Below are positions 36,058 to 43,200 of a stretch of 64,000 nucleotides of DNA, one piece after another; position 1 is the stretch's first letter, and each line of letters starts with the position of its first letter. A program made the position numbers and the translations under genes. The DNA lies in NCBI GenBank assembly GCA_028871345.1, contig JAGWNK010000001.1, forward strand, positions 1-64,000. The letters are read 5' to 3'. This DNA comes from Alphaproteobacteria bacterium. GTDB taxonomy: Bacteria > Pseudomonadota > Alphaproteobacteria > Micropepsales > Micropepsaceae. The notes beneath the pieces are model-generated. The model saw only the letters and a list, made by a program, of their open reading frames with translations. It ran no database searches and was not told the origin of the DNA.

Positions 36058-36073
36058 TCTGACTATTGTCAGA
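36058..36073. promoter_or_regulatory. perfect inverted repeat between crp/fnr-type gene and pal
   Basis: TCTGAC-TATT-GTCAGA has perfect six-base arms and a four-base spacer, the geometry of Crp/Fnr-family sites (compare TTGAC-N4-GTCAA). It lies 53 bases before the regulator start and 166 before pal. Autoregulation is the simplest reading. Confidence 0.5.
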
Positions 36074-36238
36074 GCGGCCCCCGAAGGTCCAGCAAATTAA
36101 TGCGACGCACCTTCAGGGGGTTGCGGAGCAGCCAGGCCGCCGGACTTTAACCAAGGTCAGCGTCGACCGAGCTCAATCTGCGTGTGGAGGATGGGCCTTC
36201 ACCCGACCGCGCTTCCTTGCGTGCAAGGGAATAGGAAT

Positions 36239-36745
36239 ATGCATCACTTCGCAAAGACCGCGGCCGCCCTCTGTTCCGTCTTGCTTCTTGTCGGCTGCAG
36301 CACCACCAAGCCGCCCGTCACGCCGTCCAGCGCGGCCGCGTCGACCTCTTCCGCAGTGCAGTCCTCGATCGTGCCGGGAAGCGAACGTGACTTCCAGGTC
36401 AACGTCGGCGACACGGTGCACTTCGATTACAACAAGTATGATTTGCGCGACTCCGACAAGGCCATCCTGCAGCGCCAGGCCGACTGGCTGAAGCGCTATC
36501 CGTCGGTTCGCATCACCGTCCAGGGCAATTGCGACGAACGCGGCACGCGCGAGTACAACCTCGCGCTGGGTGCACGCCGCGCCAATTCGGTGAAGGAATA
36601 TCTGGTGAGCCTCGGCGTCTCGATGGGACGCGTCGACACCATCTCCTACGGCAAAGAGCGCCCGATCTGCAGCGAATCGACCGAGGCTTGCTGGGCGCAG
36701 AACCGCCGCGCCGTCACCGCCATCGCCGCGGGAGCCTCGTCGTAA
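36239..36745 (+). CDS. pal: peptidoglycan-associated lipoprotein (Pal)
   Basis: 168 residues from ATG 36239 with AAGGGA and AGGA upstream. The signal and lipobox LLLVGC put the lipidated Cys at position 20. A Ser/Thr/Ala-rich linker leads to an OmpA-like domain (VHFDYNKYDLRDSDKAILQR, GNCDERGTREYNLALGARRA, ISYGKERP) that binds peptidoglycan. Pal normally sits at the end of tolQRAB-pal; here no tol gene is next to it. Followed by two strong hairpins. Confidence 0.9.
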   Translation: MHHFAKTAAALCSVLLLVGCSTTKPPVTPSSAAASTSSAVQSSIVPGSERDFQVNVGDTVHFDYNKYDLRDSDKAILQRQADWLKRYPSVRITVQGNCDERGTREYNLALGARRANSVKEYLVSLGVSMGRVDTISYGKERPICSESTEACWAQNRRAVTAIAAGASS

Positions 36746-36749
36746 GCTT

Positions 36750-36821
36750 TCGGCGGCGAGCCACCTCGCCGCCGACCTGCGCCCGCCCCCGAGCACCAGT
36801 ACCTCAAGCGGGGGCGGGCGC
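36750..36821. terminator. tandem strong hairpins between convergent genes
   Basis: Hairpin 1 (36750-36775) has 11-base perfect arms TCGGCGGCGAG/CTCGCCGCCGA and loop CCAC. Hairpin 2 (36779-36821) has 13-base perfect arms GCGCCCGCCCCCG/CGGGGGCGGGCGC with a 17-base loop. They lie between pal (plus) and a small secreted gene (minus) and probably stop transcription both ways. Confidence 0.65.
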
Positions 36822-36830
36822 GGCGCTTAT

Positions 36831-37175
36831 TCAATCGTCGTCGTCCGCCCAGTGACAGCGATCGCCGTCGGAATCGCATGTCCAGTGACGGCCGCGGTAA
36901 TACTGGTCGCGGTCGCCGCTCGACCAGTCGAAACTGAAGCCGTCGCCATAGATGCCGTTCCAGTACCCGCCGCGATCGTAGTCGCTGCGGTGGAACGTCC
37001 TCACGCGGTTGCAGTCGTCGCCGTCGTCATCGCAGACCACGCGCCAGCAGGTGTCGCCGTCGCTGTCGCAACGCACATAGCTGTAGTGCGCGGAGGCCGA
37101 CGTCGCCATTGCGACCATCGCTCCCACGCCGAACAGGCCCGCCAGGGCCGCCGTCTTCCACGCCTTAAGTCCCAT
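36831..37175 (-). CDS. small secreted acidic Cys-rich protein, copy 1
   Basis: 114 residues from ATG 37175 (GGAG nine bases upstream; an in-frame ATG at 37187 is possible). The signal peptide ends near ATSASA, then HYSYVRCDSDGDTCWRVVC and DDDGDDCNRV, and near the C terminus CDSDGDRCHWADDDD. The repeated CDxDGDxC units resemble calcium-loop spacing but match no family known to me. Tyr, Asp and Gly dominate the middle. Paralogue of the gene at 37409-37801, with which it shares signal peptide, core motif and upstream DNA. Confidence 0.75.
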   Translation of the reverse strand: MGLKAWKTAALAGLFGVGAMVAMATSASAHYSYVRCDSDGDTCWRVVCDDDGDDCNRVRTFHRSDYDRGGYWNGIYGDGFSFDWSSGDRDQYYRGRHWTCDSDGDRCHWADDDD

Positions 37176-37208
37176 CTTGCGCTCCATTCCGAAGATGCCT
37201 CTCGCCCT

Positions 37209-37256
37209 CCAGTGAGACGCATTTTCAGGGGCGCCACCTGAACGCCGGCCGAACGG
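37209..37256 (-). promoter_or_regulatory. conserved promoter block of secreted paralogue 1
   Basis: On the plus strand: CCAGTGAGACGCATTTTC (37209-37226), then GAACG at 37240 and GAACGG at 37251, a direct repeat with an 11-base period. The same parts in the same order and at the same distances precede the second paralogue. An 11-base direct repeat is typical of OmpR/PhoB-type regulators. Confidence 0.55.
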
Positions 37257-37408
37257 CTCGTTCAGGAAACGCGAGCCGACCGGCGGCGGCAGGCAGGAAA
37301 TCTGGAAACATGGAACTTGGTTGCGCACAGCGAGCCCCGCTGCCGCCGGAAAAAGTCAGGAAACGTGCGGTCGCCCGCCCTCGTGGCGCAAGAGCGGGCG
37401 CACAGCCT

Positions 37409-37801
37409 TTACCAGCTGTCGTCCGACTGGTCTTCGGAGCGGTCGTATGAGCGGCTGTCGTCGTCGCGGCGGTAGCTGCGGTCGCCGTCGCCATAGCTGC
37501 GGTCGCCATAGGCATTGCCGTAAGCGTTGTCGCCGTAGCTGCGATCGTAGTTGTAGCGATAACGGTCGCCGTAGTTATAGCTGCGGTTCCAGCTGTGGTC
37601 GTAACTGTATCCGCGATTGTCATTGCTGTAGCTGTTGCAGGTGTCGCCGTCGTCGTCGCACACCACGCGGGTGCAACGGTCGCCGTCGCTGTCACACGTC
37701 GAGTAGCTGTAATGGGCGAGCGCTGCCGCCGCCGTCACAGCCACACCCACGCCCAACAGGCCGACCACTGCAGCGGTCTTCATGGCTTTGGAAATCTGCA
37801 T
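37409..37801 (-). CDS. small secreted acidic Cys-rich protein, copy 2
   Basis: 130 residues from ATG 37801 with GGAG upstream. The signal peptide (KAMKTAAVVGLLGVGVAVTA) ends near ALAHYSY. The core CDSDGDRCTRVVC, then DDDGDTCN, matches copy 1 almost residue for residue. The tail is different: a low-complexity run of Tyr/Arg/Asp/Gly/Ser with repeated SYGD and YGDR units. Probably exported; function unknown. Local duplication followed by divergence of the C-terminal half is the likely history. Confidence 0.75.
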   Translation of the reverse strand: MQISKAMKTAAVVGLLGVGVAVTAAAALAHYSYSTCDSDGDRCTRVVCDDDGDTCNSYSNDNRGYSYDHSWNRSYNYGDRYRYNYDRSYGDNAYGNAYGDRSYGDGDRSYRRDDDSRSYDRSEDQSDDSW

Positions 37802-37829
37802 TGCTCGTACTCCGAGAGAATTCGCCCAT

Positions 37830-37877
37830 CCAGTGAGACGCATTCTCGCGGTCGGTAGATGAACGGGACCCGAACGG
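37830..37877 (-). promoter_or_regulatory. conserved promoter block of secreted paralogue 2
   Basis: CCAGTGAGACGCATTCTC (37830-37847) and GAACGG at 37861 and 37872 repeat the arrangement upstream of copy 1: 31 bases from block start to first repeat and an 11-base repeat period in both. Between these parts the sequence differs, so the matching bases look selected. Confidence 0.55.
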
Positions 37878-38225
37878 CTCACGCCGGTTTTGCCGGAAAC
37901 GCCCCGAAGCCCCTGCGGAAGCCTGCAAAGCCCGTCGAGTGTTTTCCCCTACCCCGCCTGCGAAGGTCGAAAGAATTTTCCTGCAGGTGAGAACCACGTG
38001 AAGCGCGCGAACGCTTCGCGGCTGGCGCGCTTGATGATTGATTGTGCTTGCGCTTTGCCGTGCCCGAGCAGCCGGAAAAATATTTTCGCGCGCCCCTTGA
38101 AGCGGCACGTTCCGATAGCCATTTCGGCTATGTCCCCACAGAAGCATTCCGACGACAGCCACCCCGTCTCAGGGCGGGCTTGCACCCCTGTTTGCCGGTC
38201 TCCCGACCAGGAAAGAAGACCCGAC
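37878..38225. other. non-coding gap between secreted paralogue 2 and maf
   Basis: About 350 bases with no convincing gene on either strand. It includes GAAGCGCGCGAACGCTTC, an inverted repeat (GAAGCG...CGCTTC) near 37999-38016. No other recognisable element is seen. Confidence 0.35.
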
Positions 38226-38849
38226 TTACCAGTTCCCGTAGCCGCAACCGCGCAGTAGCAGCACGGTCTCTGCCAGCGGCAGGCCGACCACATTGGAATA
38301 GGAGCCGTTGATGCGGCGCACGAAAACTTCGGCGCGGCCCTGGATGGCGTAGCCGCCGGCCTTGCCTTCGCCTTCCCGGCTGTCGGCATAGGCGGCGATC
38401 TCGGCGGCGGTCAGGCGGCGGAAGGCGACGCGGGTTTCGACAAGGCGGGTGCGCAGGCGGCCGTCCGGCGGCAGGAGCGCGATTGCCGTCATGACGCAGT
38501 GTTGGCGTCCCGACAGCAGTTGCAGGCAGCGGCGCACCATGGCGGGATCTTCGGCCTTGGGCAGGATGCGTCGGCCGCACGCCACCACCGTGTCGGCGGC
38601 GAGCACGAAACCTTCTTCGCGCAGCTTGGCGCTGACGGTGTGGGCCTTCTCGGCGGCGAGGCGCAATGCGTGGCTGCGCGGCGGCTCGCCTGGCGCTGGG
38701 CTTTCGTCGATGGCGGCGGCGCGAACGCGATCGGGGCGGATGCCCGCCTGCGCCAGGAGCGCCAGGCGCCGCGGGCTTTCGCTCGCCAGCACCAGCCGGC
38801 CCGATGGTTCACTTGAAGCGATAGGTGATCCGCCCCTTGGAGAGGTCAT
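38226..38849 (-). CDS. maf: Maf-family nucleotide pyrophosphatase
   Basis: 207 residues. Maf motifs: [14 protein letters not shown] near the start, [13 protein letters not shown], and [20 protein letters not shown] followed by NVVGLPL. The family hydrolyses non-canonical or methylated nucleoside triphosphates. ATG 38849 gives a 41-base overlap with infA. The family domain begins about 17 residues later, so a shorter start is possible. An infA-maf overlap is common in alphaproteobacteria. Confidence 0.9.
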   Translation of the reverse strand: MTSPRGGSPIASSEPSGRLVLASESPRRLALLAQAGIRPDRVRAAAIDESPAPGEPPRSHALRLAAEKAHTVSAKLREEGFVLAADTVVACGRRILPKAEDPAMVRRCLQLLSGRQHCVMTAIALLPPDGRLRTRLVETRVAFRRLTAAEIAAYADSREGEGKAGGYAIQGRAEVFVRRINGSYSNVVGLPLAETVLLLRGCGYGNW

Positions 38850-39027
38850 AGGGTGTCATCTCGACCATGACCTTGTCGCCGGTGAGCACGCGGATGCGGT
38901 TCTTGCGCATCTTGCCGGCGGTGTGGGCGATGATCTCGTGCCCGTTCTGCAGCTTCACGCGAAAGGTCGCGTTGGGCAGGAGCTCGCTGACCACGCCTTC
39001 AAATTCGAGTAGTTCTTCCTTGGGCAT
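38809..39027 (-). CDS. infA: translation initiation factor IF-1
   Basis: 72 residues, the standard length, with the S1/OB fold: [57 protein letters not shown], ending TYRFK. Binds the 30S A site with IF-2 and IF-3. ATG 39027. Confidence 0.97.
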   Translation of the reverse strand: MPKEELLEFEGVVSELLPNATFRVKLQNGHEIIAHTAGKMRKNRIRVLTGDKVMVEMTPYDLSKGRITYRFK

Positions 39028-39247
39028 CCGTCCTCTTTGGCCATGCCGGAATTCGGCCGGGAGAATGCACCGAAATCGGTCAAAAGCAAGGGTTTGCGGG
39101 GTAGCAGAAGGCCGTAGGGCGTCGAATCACAAGCACTCGGTGTTGATGGCGCTTCTGCTTTTCGCCCCCGTTGTCCGGGGAGGTCTATCCGTCCTCAGCC
39201 TTCGCGAGGACGGACCGGCCAGGGGTCATGCCGCGGACGCGAGAAAT

Positions 39248-39721
39248 TCACCCCTTGAGGTGCAGCACGCAGATGAGCGTGAACAGCCGGCGGGCGGTGT
39301 CGAAATCGGTGTCGACCTTGCCCTTCAGCCGGCCCATCAGGATCGTGGCGCCCTCGTCGTGCAGCGCCCGGCGCCCCATGTCGAGCGCCTCGATGCGGTT
39401 CGACGGCTGGTTGGGGATGGCTTTGAAATAGGACTCGCAGACCGTGAAATAGTCCCGGATCACCCGGCGGAACGGGGTCAAGGACAGGATCAGCTTGCCG
39501 TGCGCCTCGCCGCTCGCCAGACGGATGTCGAAGATGAGCCGGTTCTCCTCCACGCCCAGGACGAGCTGGTACGGCCCGCCATGCGAGCCGATGGGATGGA
39601 AGGTGTTCAGTTCGAGGAGGTCGTATAGGGCGATCTCGCGCTCGTGTTCGATCTCCCGGGTGCGGCGGAGCGGGACGCGTTCCTCCAGCTTGATCTCACT
39701 GAGCCGGAACGACTGGTCCAT
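39248..39721 (-). CDS. UPF0262 family protein
   Basis: 157 residues matching the alphaproteobacterial UPF0262 family in length and motifs (EREIALYDLLELNTFHP, YQLVLGVEENRLIFDIR, LTPFRRVIRDYF, IEALDMGRRALHDEGA). No function is established. Its start codon directly abuts the hisD stop on the same strand, the usual neighbour of this family. Confidence 0.9.
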   Translation of the reverse strand: MDQSFRLSEIKLEERVPLRRTREIEHEREIALYDLLELNTFHPIGSHGGPYQLVLGVEENRLIFDIRLASGEAHGKLILSLTPFRRVIRDYFTVCESYFKAIPNQPSNRIEALDMGRRALHDEGATILMGRLKGKVDTDFDTARRLFTLICVLHLKG

Positions 39722-41035
39722 TCAGCCGCCTTTCCGGTTGAGCCGGGCGGCGACGGAGCGCGCATGGGCATCGAGCCCTTCGGCTTCGGCGAGCGTGATG
39801 GCGTCGGGACCGAGCTTGGCGATCGCGTCGGCCGTACATGACAGCAGCGTCGTGCGCTTCATGAAGTCGAGCACCGACAGGCCGGAGGAGAATCGCGCCG
39901 TGCGCGCCGTGGGCAGCACGTGGTTGGGACCGGCGATGTAGTCGCCCATGGCTTCCGGGGTCTGGCGGCCGAGAAAGATGGCGCCGGCGTGGTGGATCTT
40001 CTTGGCCAGCGCCTCGGGATGGGCGGTGGCGATCTCGAGATGCTCCGGCGCCATGCGGTCGACCAGGGGCGCGGCGTCGTCGAGCTTGGCCACCAGGATG
40101 ATGGCGCCGTTGTTGTTCCAGCTGGCCGCGGCGATGGCGCGTCGCGGCAAGAGCGCCAGGGCGCGCTCGAGTGCGGCCTCGACCTTCCTGGCGAAGGTTT
40201 CGTCGTCGGTGATGAGGATGCTTTGCGCCGAGGTGTCGTGTTCGGCCTGCGACAGCAGGTCGGCGGCGATCCATTCCGGATCGTTGGCGCCGTCGGCGAT
40301 CACCAGGATTTCGGACGGTCCGGCGACGGAATCGATGCCCACCTGGCCGAATACCTCGCGCTTGGCGGCGGCGACATAGGCGTTGCCGGGCCCCACGATC
40401 TTGTCGACGGGCGCGATGGTCTTGGTGCCGTAGGCGAGCGCCGCCACGGCCTGCGCCCCGCCGATCTTGTAGATTTCACCGACGCCGGCGCGGCGGGCCG
40501 CCTCGATGGAGAGGGGATTGATGTTGCCGCCCGTGGCGGGGCTGACCATGACGATGCGGTGCACGCCGGCGACCACCGCCGGGATGGCGTTCATCAGGAC
40601 CGAGCTCGGATAGCTCGCGGTCCCGCCGGGCACGTAGAGGCCGACGCTGTCGAGCGCCGTCCAGCGCCAGCCGAGCCGCGCCCCGGCGTCGTCGGTATAC
40701 ATGATGTCGGTCGGAATCTGCCGGCGGTGGTAGTCCTCGATGCGCTTGGCCGCGACGTCGAGCGCCGCCAGCGCCGCCTTCGAGCAGGCGGCCCGCGCCG
40801 CCGCGATTTCCTCGGCCGTCAGGCTGAGCGTGTCGGACGTGAGCCGGACGCGGTCATATTTGGCGCTCAGATCGATGAGGGCCTCATCGCCATGCTGGCG
40901 CACGTCGCTGATGATCGCGCGTACCGCGGCGGAGACGTCCTCGTCCGTCTCCCGCTTGGCGGAGAGGAATGTCGAGAATTCGCTCGCGAAATCCTTCGCG
41001 CGGGCATCGAGCCGGCGTGCCATGTCAGTGTTCAT
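39722..41035 (-). CDS. hisD: histidinol dehydrogenase
   Basis: 437 residues. The signature IVGPGNAYVAAAKREVFGQV leads into GIDSVAGPSEI; zinc/substrate residues are in SQAEHDTSAQSILIT, MAPEHLEIAT and GPNHVLPTARTARFSSGLS. Catalyses the last two steps of histidine synthesis with NAD and Zn. Start 41035 overlaps the DUF2948 stop; ATG at 41023 is an alternative. No other his gene is in view. Confidence 0.95.
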   Translation of the reverse strand: MNTDMARRLDARAKDFASEFSTFLSAKRETDEDVSAAVRAIISDVRQHGDEALIDLSAKYDRVRLTSDTLSLTAEEIAAARAACSKAALAALDVAAKRIEDYHRRQIPTDIMYTDDAGARLGWRWTALDSVGLYVPGGTASYPSSVLMNAIPAVVAGVHRIVMVSPATGGNINPLSIEAARRAGVGEIYKIGGAQAVAALAYGTKTIAPVDKIVGPGNAYVAAAKREVFGQVGIDSVAGPSEILVIADGANDPEWIAADLLSQAEHDTSAQSILITDDETFARKVEAALERALALLPRRAIAAASWNNNGAIILVAKLDDAAPLVDRMAPEHLEIATAHPEALAKKIHHAGAIFLGRQTPEAMGDYIAGPNHVLPTARTARFSSGLSVLDFMKRTTLLSCTADAIAKLGPDAITLAEAEGLDAHARSVAARLNRKGG

Positions 41036-41465
41036 CCTCGTGGACTGGGCGGCCGCGTGCCGCCCAATCGCTGCTGACGTCGGCCAGGCCGGCGTCCAGG
41101 CATTCGACCTCGATCTGGATGGCGCCGCCGCCCGCGAACACGAGCTCGACCGAGCCGGCCGGGTCGTCGGCCGCCTTGGGTGTGAAGGTGATGGTCAGGA
41201 GCGAAATGATCGCGTCGGGCGCCCCGCGCTTCAGGTTGCGCGACTTGACCGACAGCACGCCGTCGAAATGGAGGCCGGAGCGCACCCGCAGGTCGCCGCG
41301 CTTGCCGTCCTCCCATTTGAACCGGTTGAAGACCCCGGCGAAGCGGCGCCTTTTCGGCAGATAGACGAGATCGCCGATGCGCGCGACCGCGTCCTGCAGC
41401 CGGGCTGATATGACCTGCAAGTCTTCGGCATCCTGTGCCGCCAAGACGGGACCGTGAACATTCAT
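41025..41465 (-). CDS. DUF2948 family protein
   Basis: 146 residues from ATG 41465, which overlaps the murA stop in an ATGA. The family pattern is clear: [78 protein letters not shown]2948 is an alphaproteobacterial family of unknown role that is regularly next to hisD and murA, as here. Confidence 0.9.
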   Translation of the reverse strand: MNVHGPVLAAQDAEDLQVISARLQDAVARIGDLVYLPKRRRFAGVFNRFKWEDGKRGDLRVRSGLHFDGVLSVKSRNLKRGAPDAIISLLTITFTPKAADDPAGSVELVFAGGGAIQIEVECLDAGLADVSSDWAARGRPVHEDEH

Positions 41466-42739
41466 GATGGCAACCGCTCGATTTCCGCGCCGACGCGCCG
41501 CAACTTCTCTTCCATGCGTTCGAAACCGCGGTCCAGATGATAGACGCGGTTGACGATCGTCTCGCCTTCGGCCGCCAGGCCCGCCAGGACGAGGCTGGAG
41601 GACGCCCGCAGGTCGGTGGCCATCACCGGCGCGCCTTTGAGGCCGGCAACGCCGGTGACGATGGCCGTGTCGCCTTCGATCTTGATGTCGGCGCCCATGC
41701 GCAGCAACTCGGGAACATGCATGAAGCGGTTTTCGAAGATGGTCTCGCGGATGCGCGAGGTGCCGTCCGAAGTCGCCATCAGCGCCATGAACTGGGCCTG
41801 CAGGTCCGTGGGGAATCCGGGATAGGGCGCGGTGTCGGCGGAGACCGAGATGGGGCGCGCCCCGTTGCGCGCCACGCACATCCCCCGTTCGGTCTCGCGC
41901 ACCTCGGCGCCGGCGATTTCAAGCAGGCCCGTCAAGGCGCCGATCAGTTCGCCGCGCGTGCCGGTGAGCTCCACTTCGCCGCCGGCGATGGCCGCGGCGA
42001 TGGCGTAGGTGCCCGTCTCGATGCGGTCCGGCAGCACGGCATGTTCGGCGGCGTGCAGGCTCTTGACGCCATCGACCGTGATCTTGGAGCTGCCCAGTCC
42101 CGTGATTTCGGCCCCCATGGCGATCAGGCAGCGGCCGAGATCGTCGATCTCGGGCTCGCGTGCGGCATTGAGGAGGATGGTGCGCCCTTCGGCCAGCGTC
42201 GCGGCCATCAGGGCGTTCTCGGTGGCGCCGACGGAGACGGAGGGAAATGCGACCTCGGCGCCCTTCAGGCCTTCTGGGGCGCTGGCGACCACATAGCCTT
42301 CCACCAGGTCGACCGTGGCGCCCAAAGCCTGAAGCGCCTTCAGGTGCAGATCGACCGGACGGGCGCCGATGGCGCAGCCCCCCGGCAGCGACACCTTGGC
42401 GGTGCCGGCCCTGGCTAGGAGCGGGCCGAGCGCGAAAAAGCTCGCCCGCATCTTGCGCACGATGTCGTAGTCGGCGGTGGTGCCGGTCAGGTCGCGGGCG
42501 CAGAGCCGGAAGCGGCCGCCGTCGCCGGCGTGGCCGGGCGTCCATTCCACGCCGACGCCGAAATGGCGCAGCAGGTCGGCCATGAAGGCCACGTCTGCCA
42601 GGTTCGGCACGTTGGTCAAGGTGAGCGGTGCATCGGTGAGCAGGCTGGCCACCATCAGCGGCAGAGCCGCGTTCTTGGCGCCGCTGATGGGGATTTCGCC
42701 CTTGAGGCGGAGTCCACCTCGGATTCGGATCTTGTACAT
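41462..42739 (-). CDS. murA: UDP-N-acetylglucosamine 1-carboxyvinyltransferase
   Basis: 425 residues. The N terminus has [20 protein letters not shown]. The catalytic loop [19 protein letters not shown] contains Cys122, equivalent to Cys115 of E. coli MurA and the fosfomycin target. Also [17 protein letters not shown] and [14 protein letters not shown]. First committed step of peptidoglycan synthesis. Upstream partner of DUF2948-hisD-UPF0262 in one transcription unit. Confidence 0.97.
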   Translation of the reverse strand: MYKIRIRGGLRLKGEIPISGAKNAALPLMVASLLTDAPLTLTNVPNLADVAFMADLLRHFGVGVEWTPGHAGDGGRFRLCARDLTGTTADYDIVRKMRASFFALGPLLARAGTAKVSLPGGCAIGARPVDLHLKALQALGATVDLVEGYVVASAPEGLKGAEVAFPSVSVGATENALMAATLAEGRTILLNAAREPEIDDLGRCLIAMGAEITGLGSSKITVDGVKSLHAAEHAVLPDRIETGTYAIAAAIAGGEVELTGTRGELIGALTGLLEIAGAEVRETERGMCVARNGARPISVSADTAPYPGFPTDLQAQFMALMATSDGTSRIRETIFENRFMHVPELLRMGADIKIEGDTAIVTGVAGLKGAPVMATDLRASSSLVLAGLAAEGETIVNRVYHLDRGFERMEEKLRRVGAEIERLPS

Positions 42740-42827
42740 GGCCCCTCGGTTGGGCGCGCCGCGCGTATCGAGACCGGCGGTTTTAGCGCGGCTTGGTGCG
42801 GCGCAACAGCCGCTTCTGTGACTCAGG

Positions 42828-43016
42828 TTAGGAGCGGTTCCCGGCGTCTTTGGGGGCCGGGCGGGGCGGCTTTGGGGCCTGCTCCCCGCCGTGTTCGCCC
42901 TCTTCCGCCGGATCAGGCCCGGCCGGGCGGCGGGCCGCTTTGCGGCGTTTCAGGTTCTCGCGCAGGGCGGCGGCCAGCCGCGCCTGCCGGCCTGCCGATT
43001 TGACGGATTTCACCAC
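42828..43016 (-). CDS. small basic conserved-type protein upstream of murA
   Basis: 62 residues from GTG 43016 with GAAAGG upstream. The N-terminal part [20 protein letters not shown] resembles short alphaproteobacterial proteins with an [10 protein letters not shown] core often found beside murA. The tail is Pro/Glu/Gly-rich and probably disordered. Function unknown. It starts 75 bases from the tRNA-Thr gene on the other strand. Confidence 0.6.
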   Translation of the reverse strand: MVKSVKSAGRQARLAAALRENLKRRKAARRPAGPDPAEEGEHGGEQAPKPPRPAPKDAGNRS

Positions 43017-43090
43017 CAAGGAGCCTTTCCCTTCCCGCCGGCCATGGGCTATAGCAGCCGTCCTTTGGGGCTGGCGTCCGTCCAGACCGT

Positions 43091-43165
43091 GCCGGAGTAG
43101 CGTAGTGGTAGCGCAACCCCTTGGTAAGGGGTAGGTCGTGAGTTCGATTCTCACCTCCGGCACCA
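43091..43165 (+). tRNA. tRNA-Thr(GGT)
   Basis: A 75-base tRNA with encoded CCA. The acceptor stem GCCGGAG pairs with CTCCGGC, the D arm is GCGTAGTGGTAGCGC, the anticodon stem-loop ACCCCTTGGTAAGGGGT reads GGT, and the T arm is GTGAGTTCGATTCTCAC. Confidence 0.95.
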
Positions 43166-43200
43166 GCATTTCAGGCGCCAGTGCCGTTGCACTCTTAACC

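Noticed and set aside
37409-37600. Short tandem repeats in DNA as possible CRISPR or satellite
   Set aside because: They are codon repeats (SYGD, YGDR) inside a low-complexity protein tail; no spacer-repeat pattern.
37878-38225. Possible small RNA between secreted paralogue 2 and maf
   Set aside because: Only one modest inverted repeat and no promoter-terminator pair could be identified.
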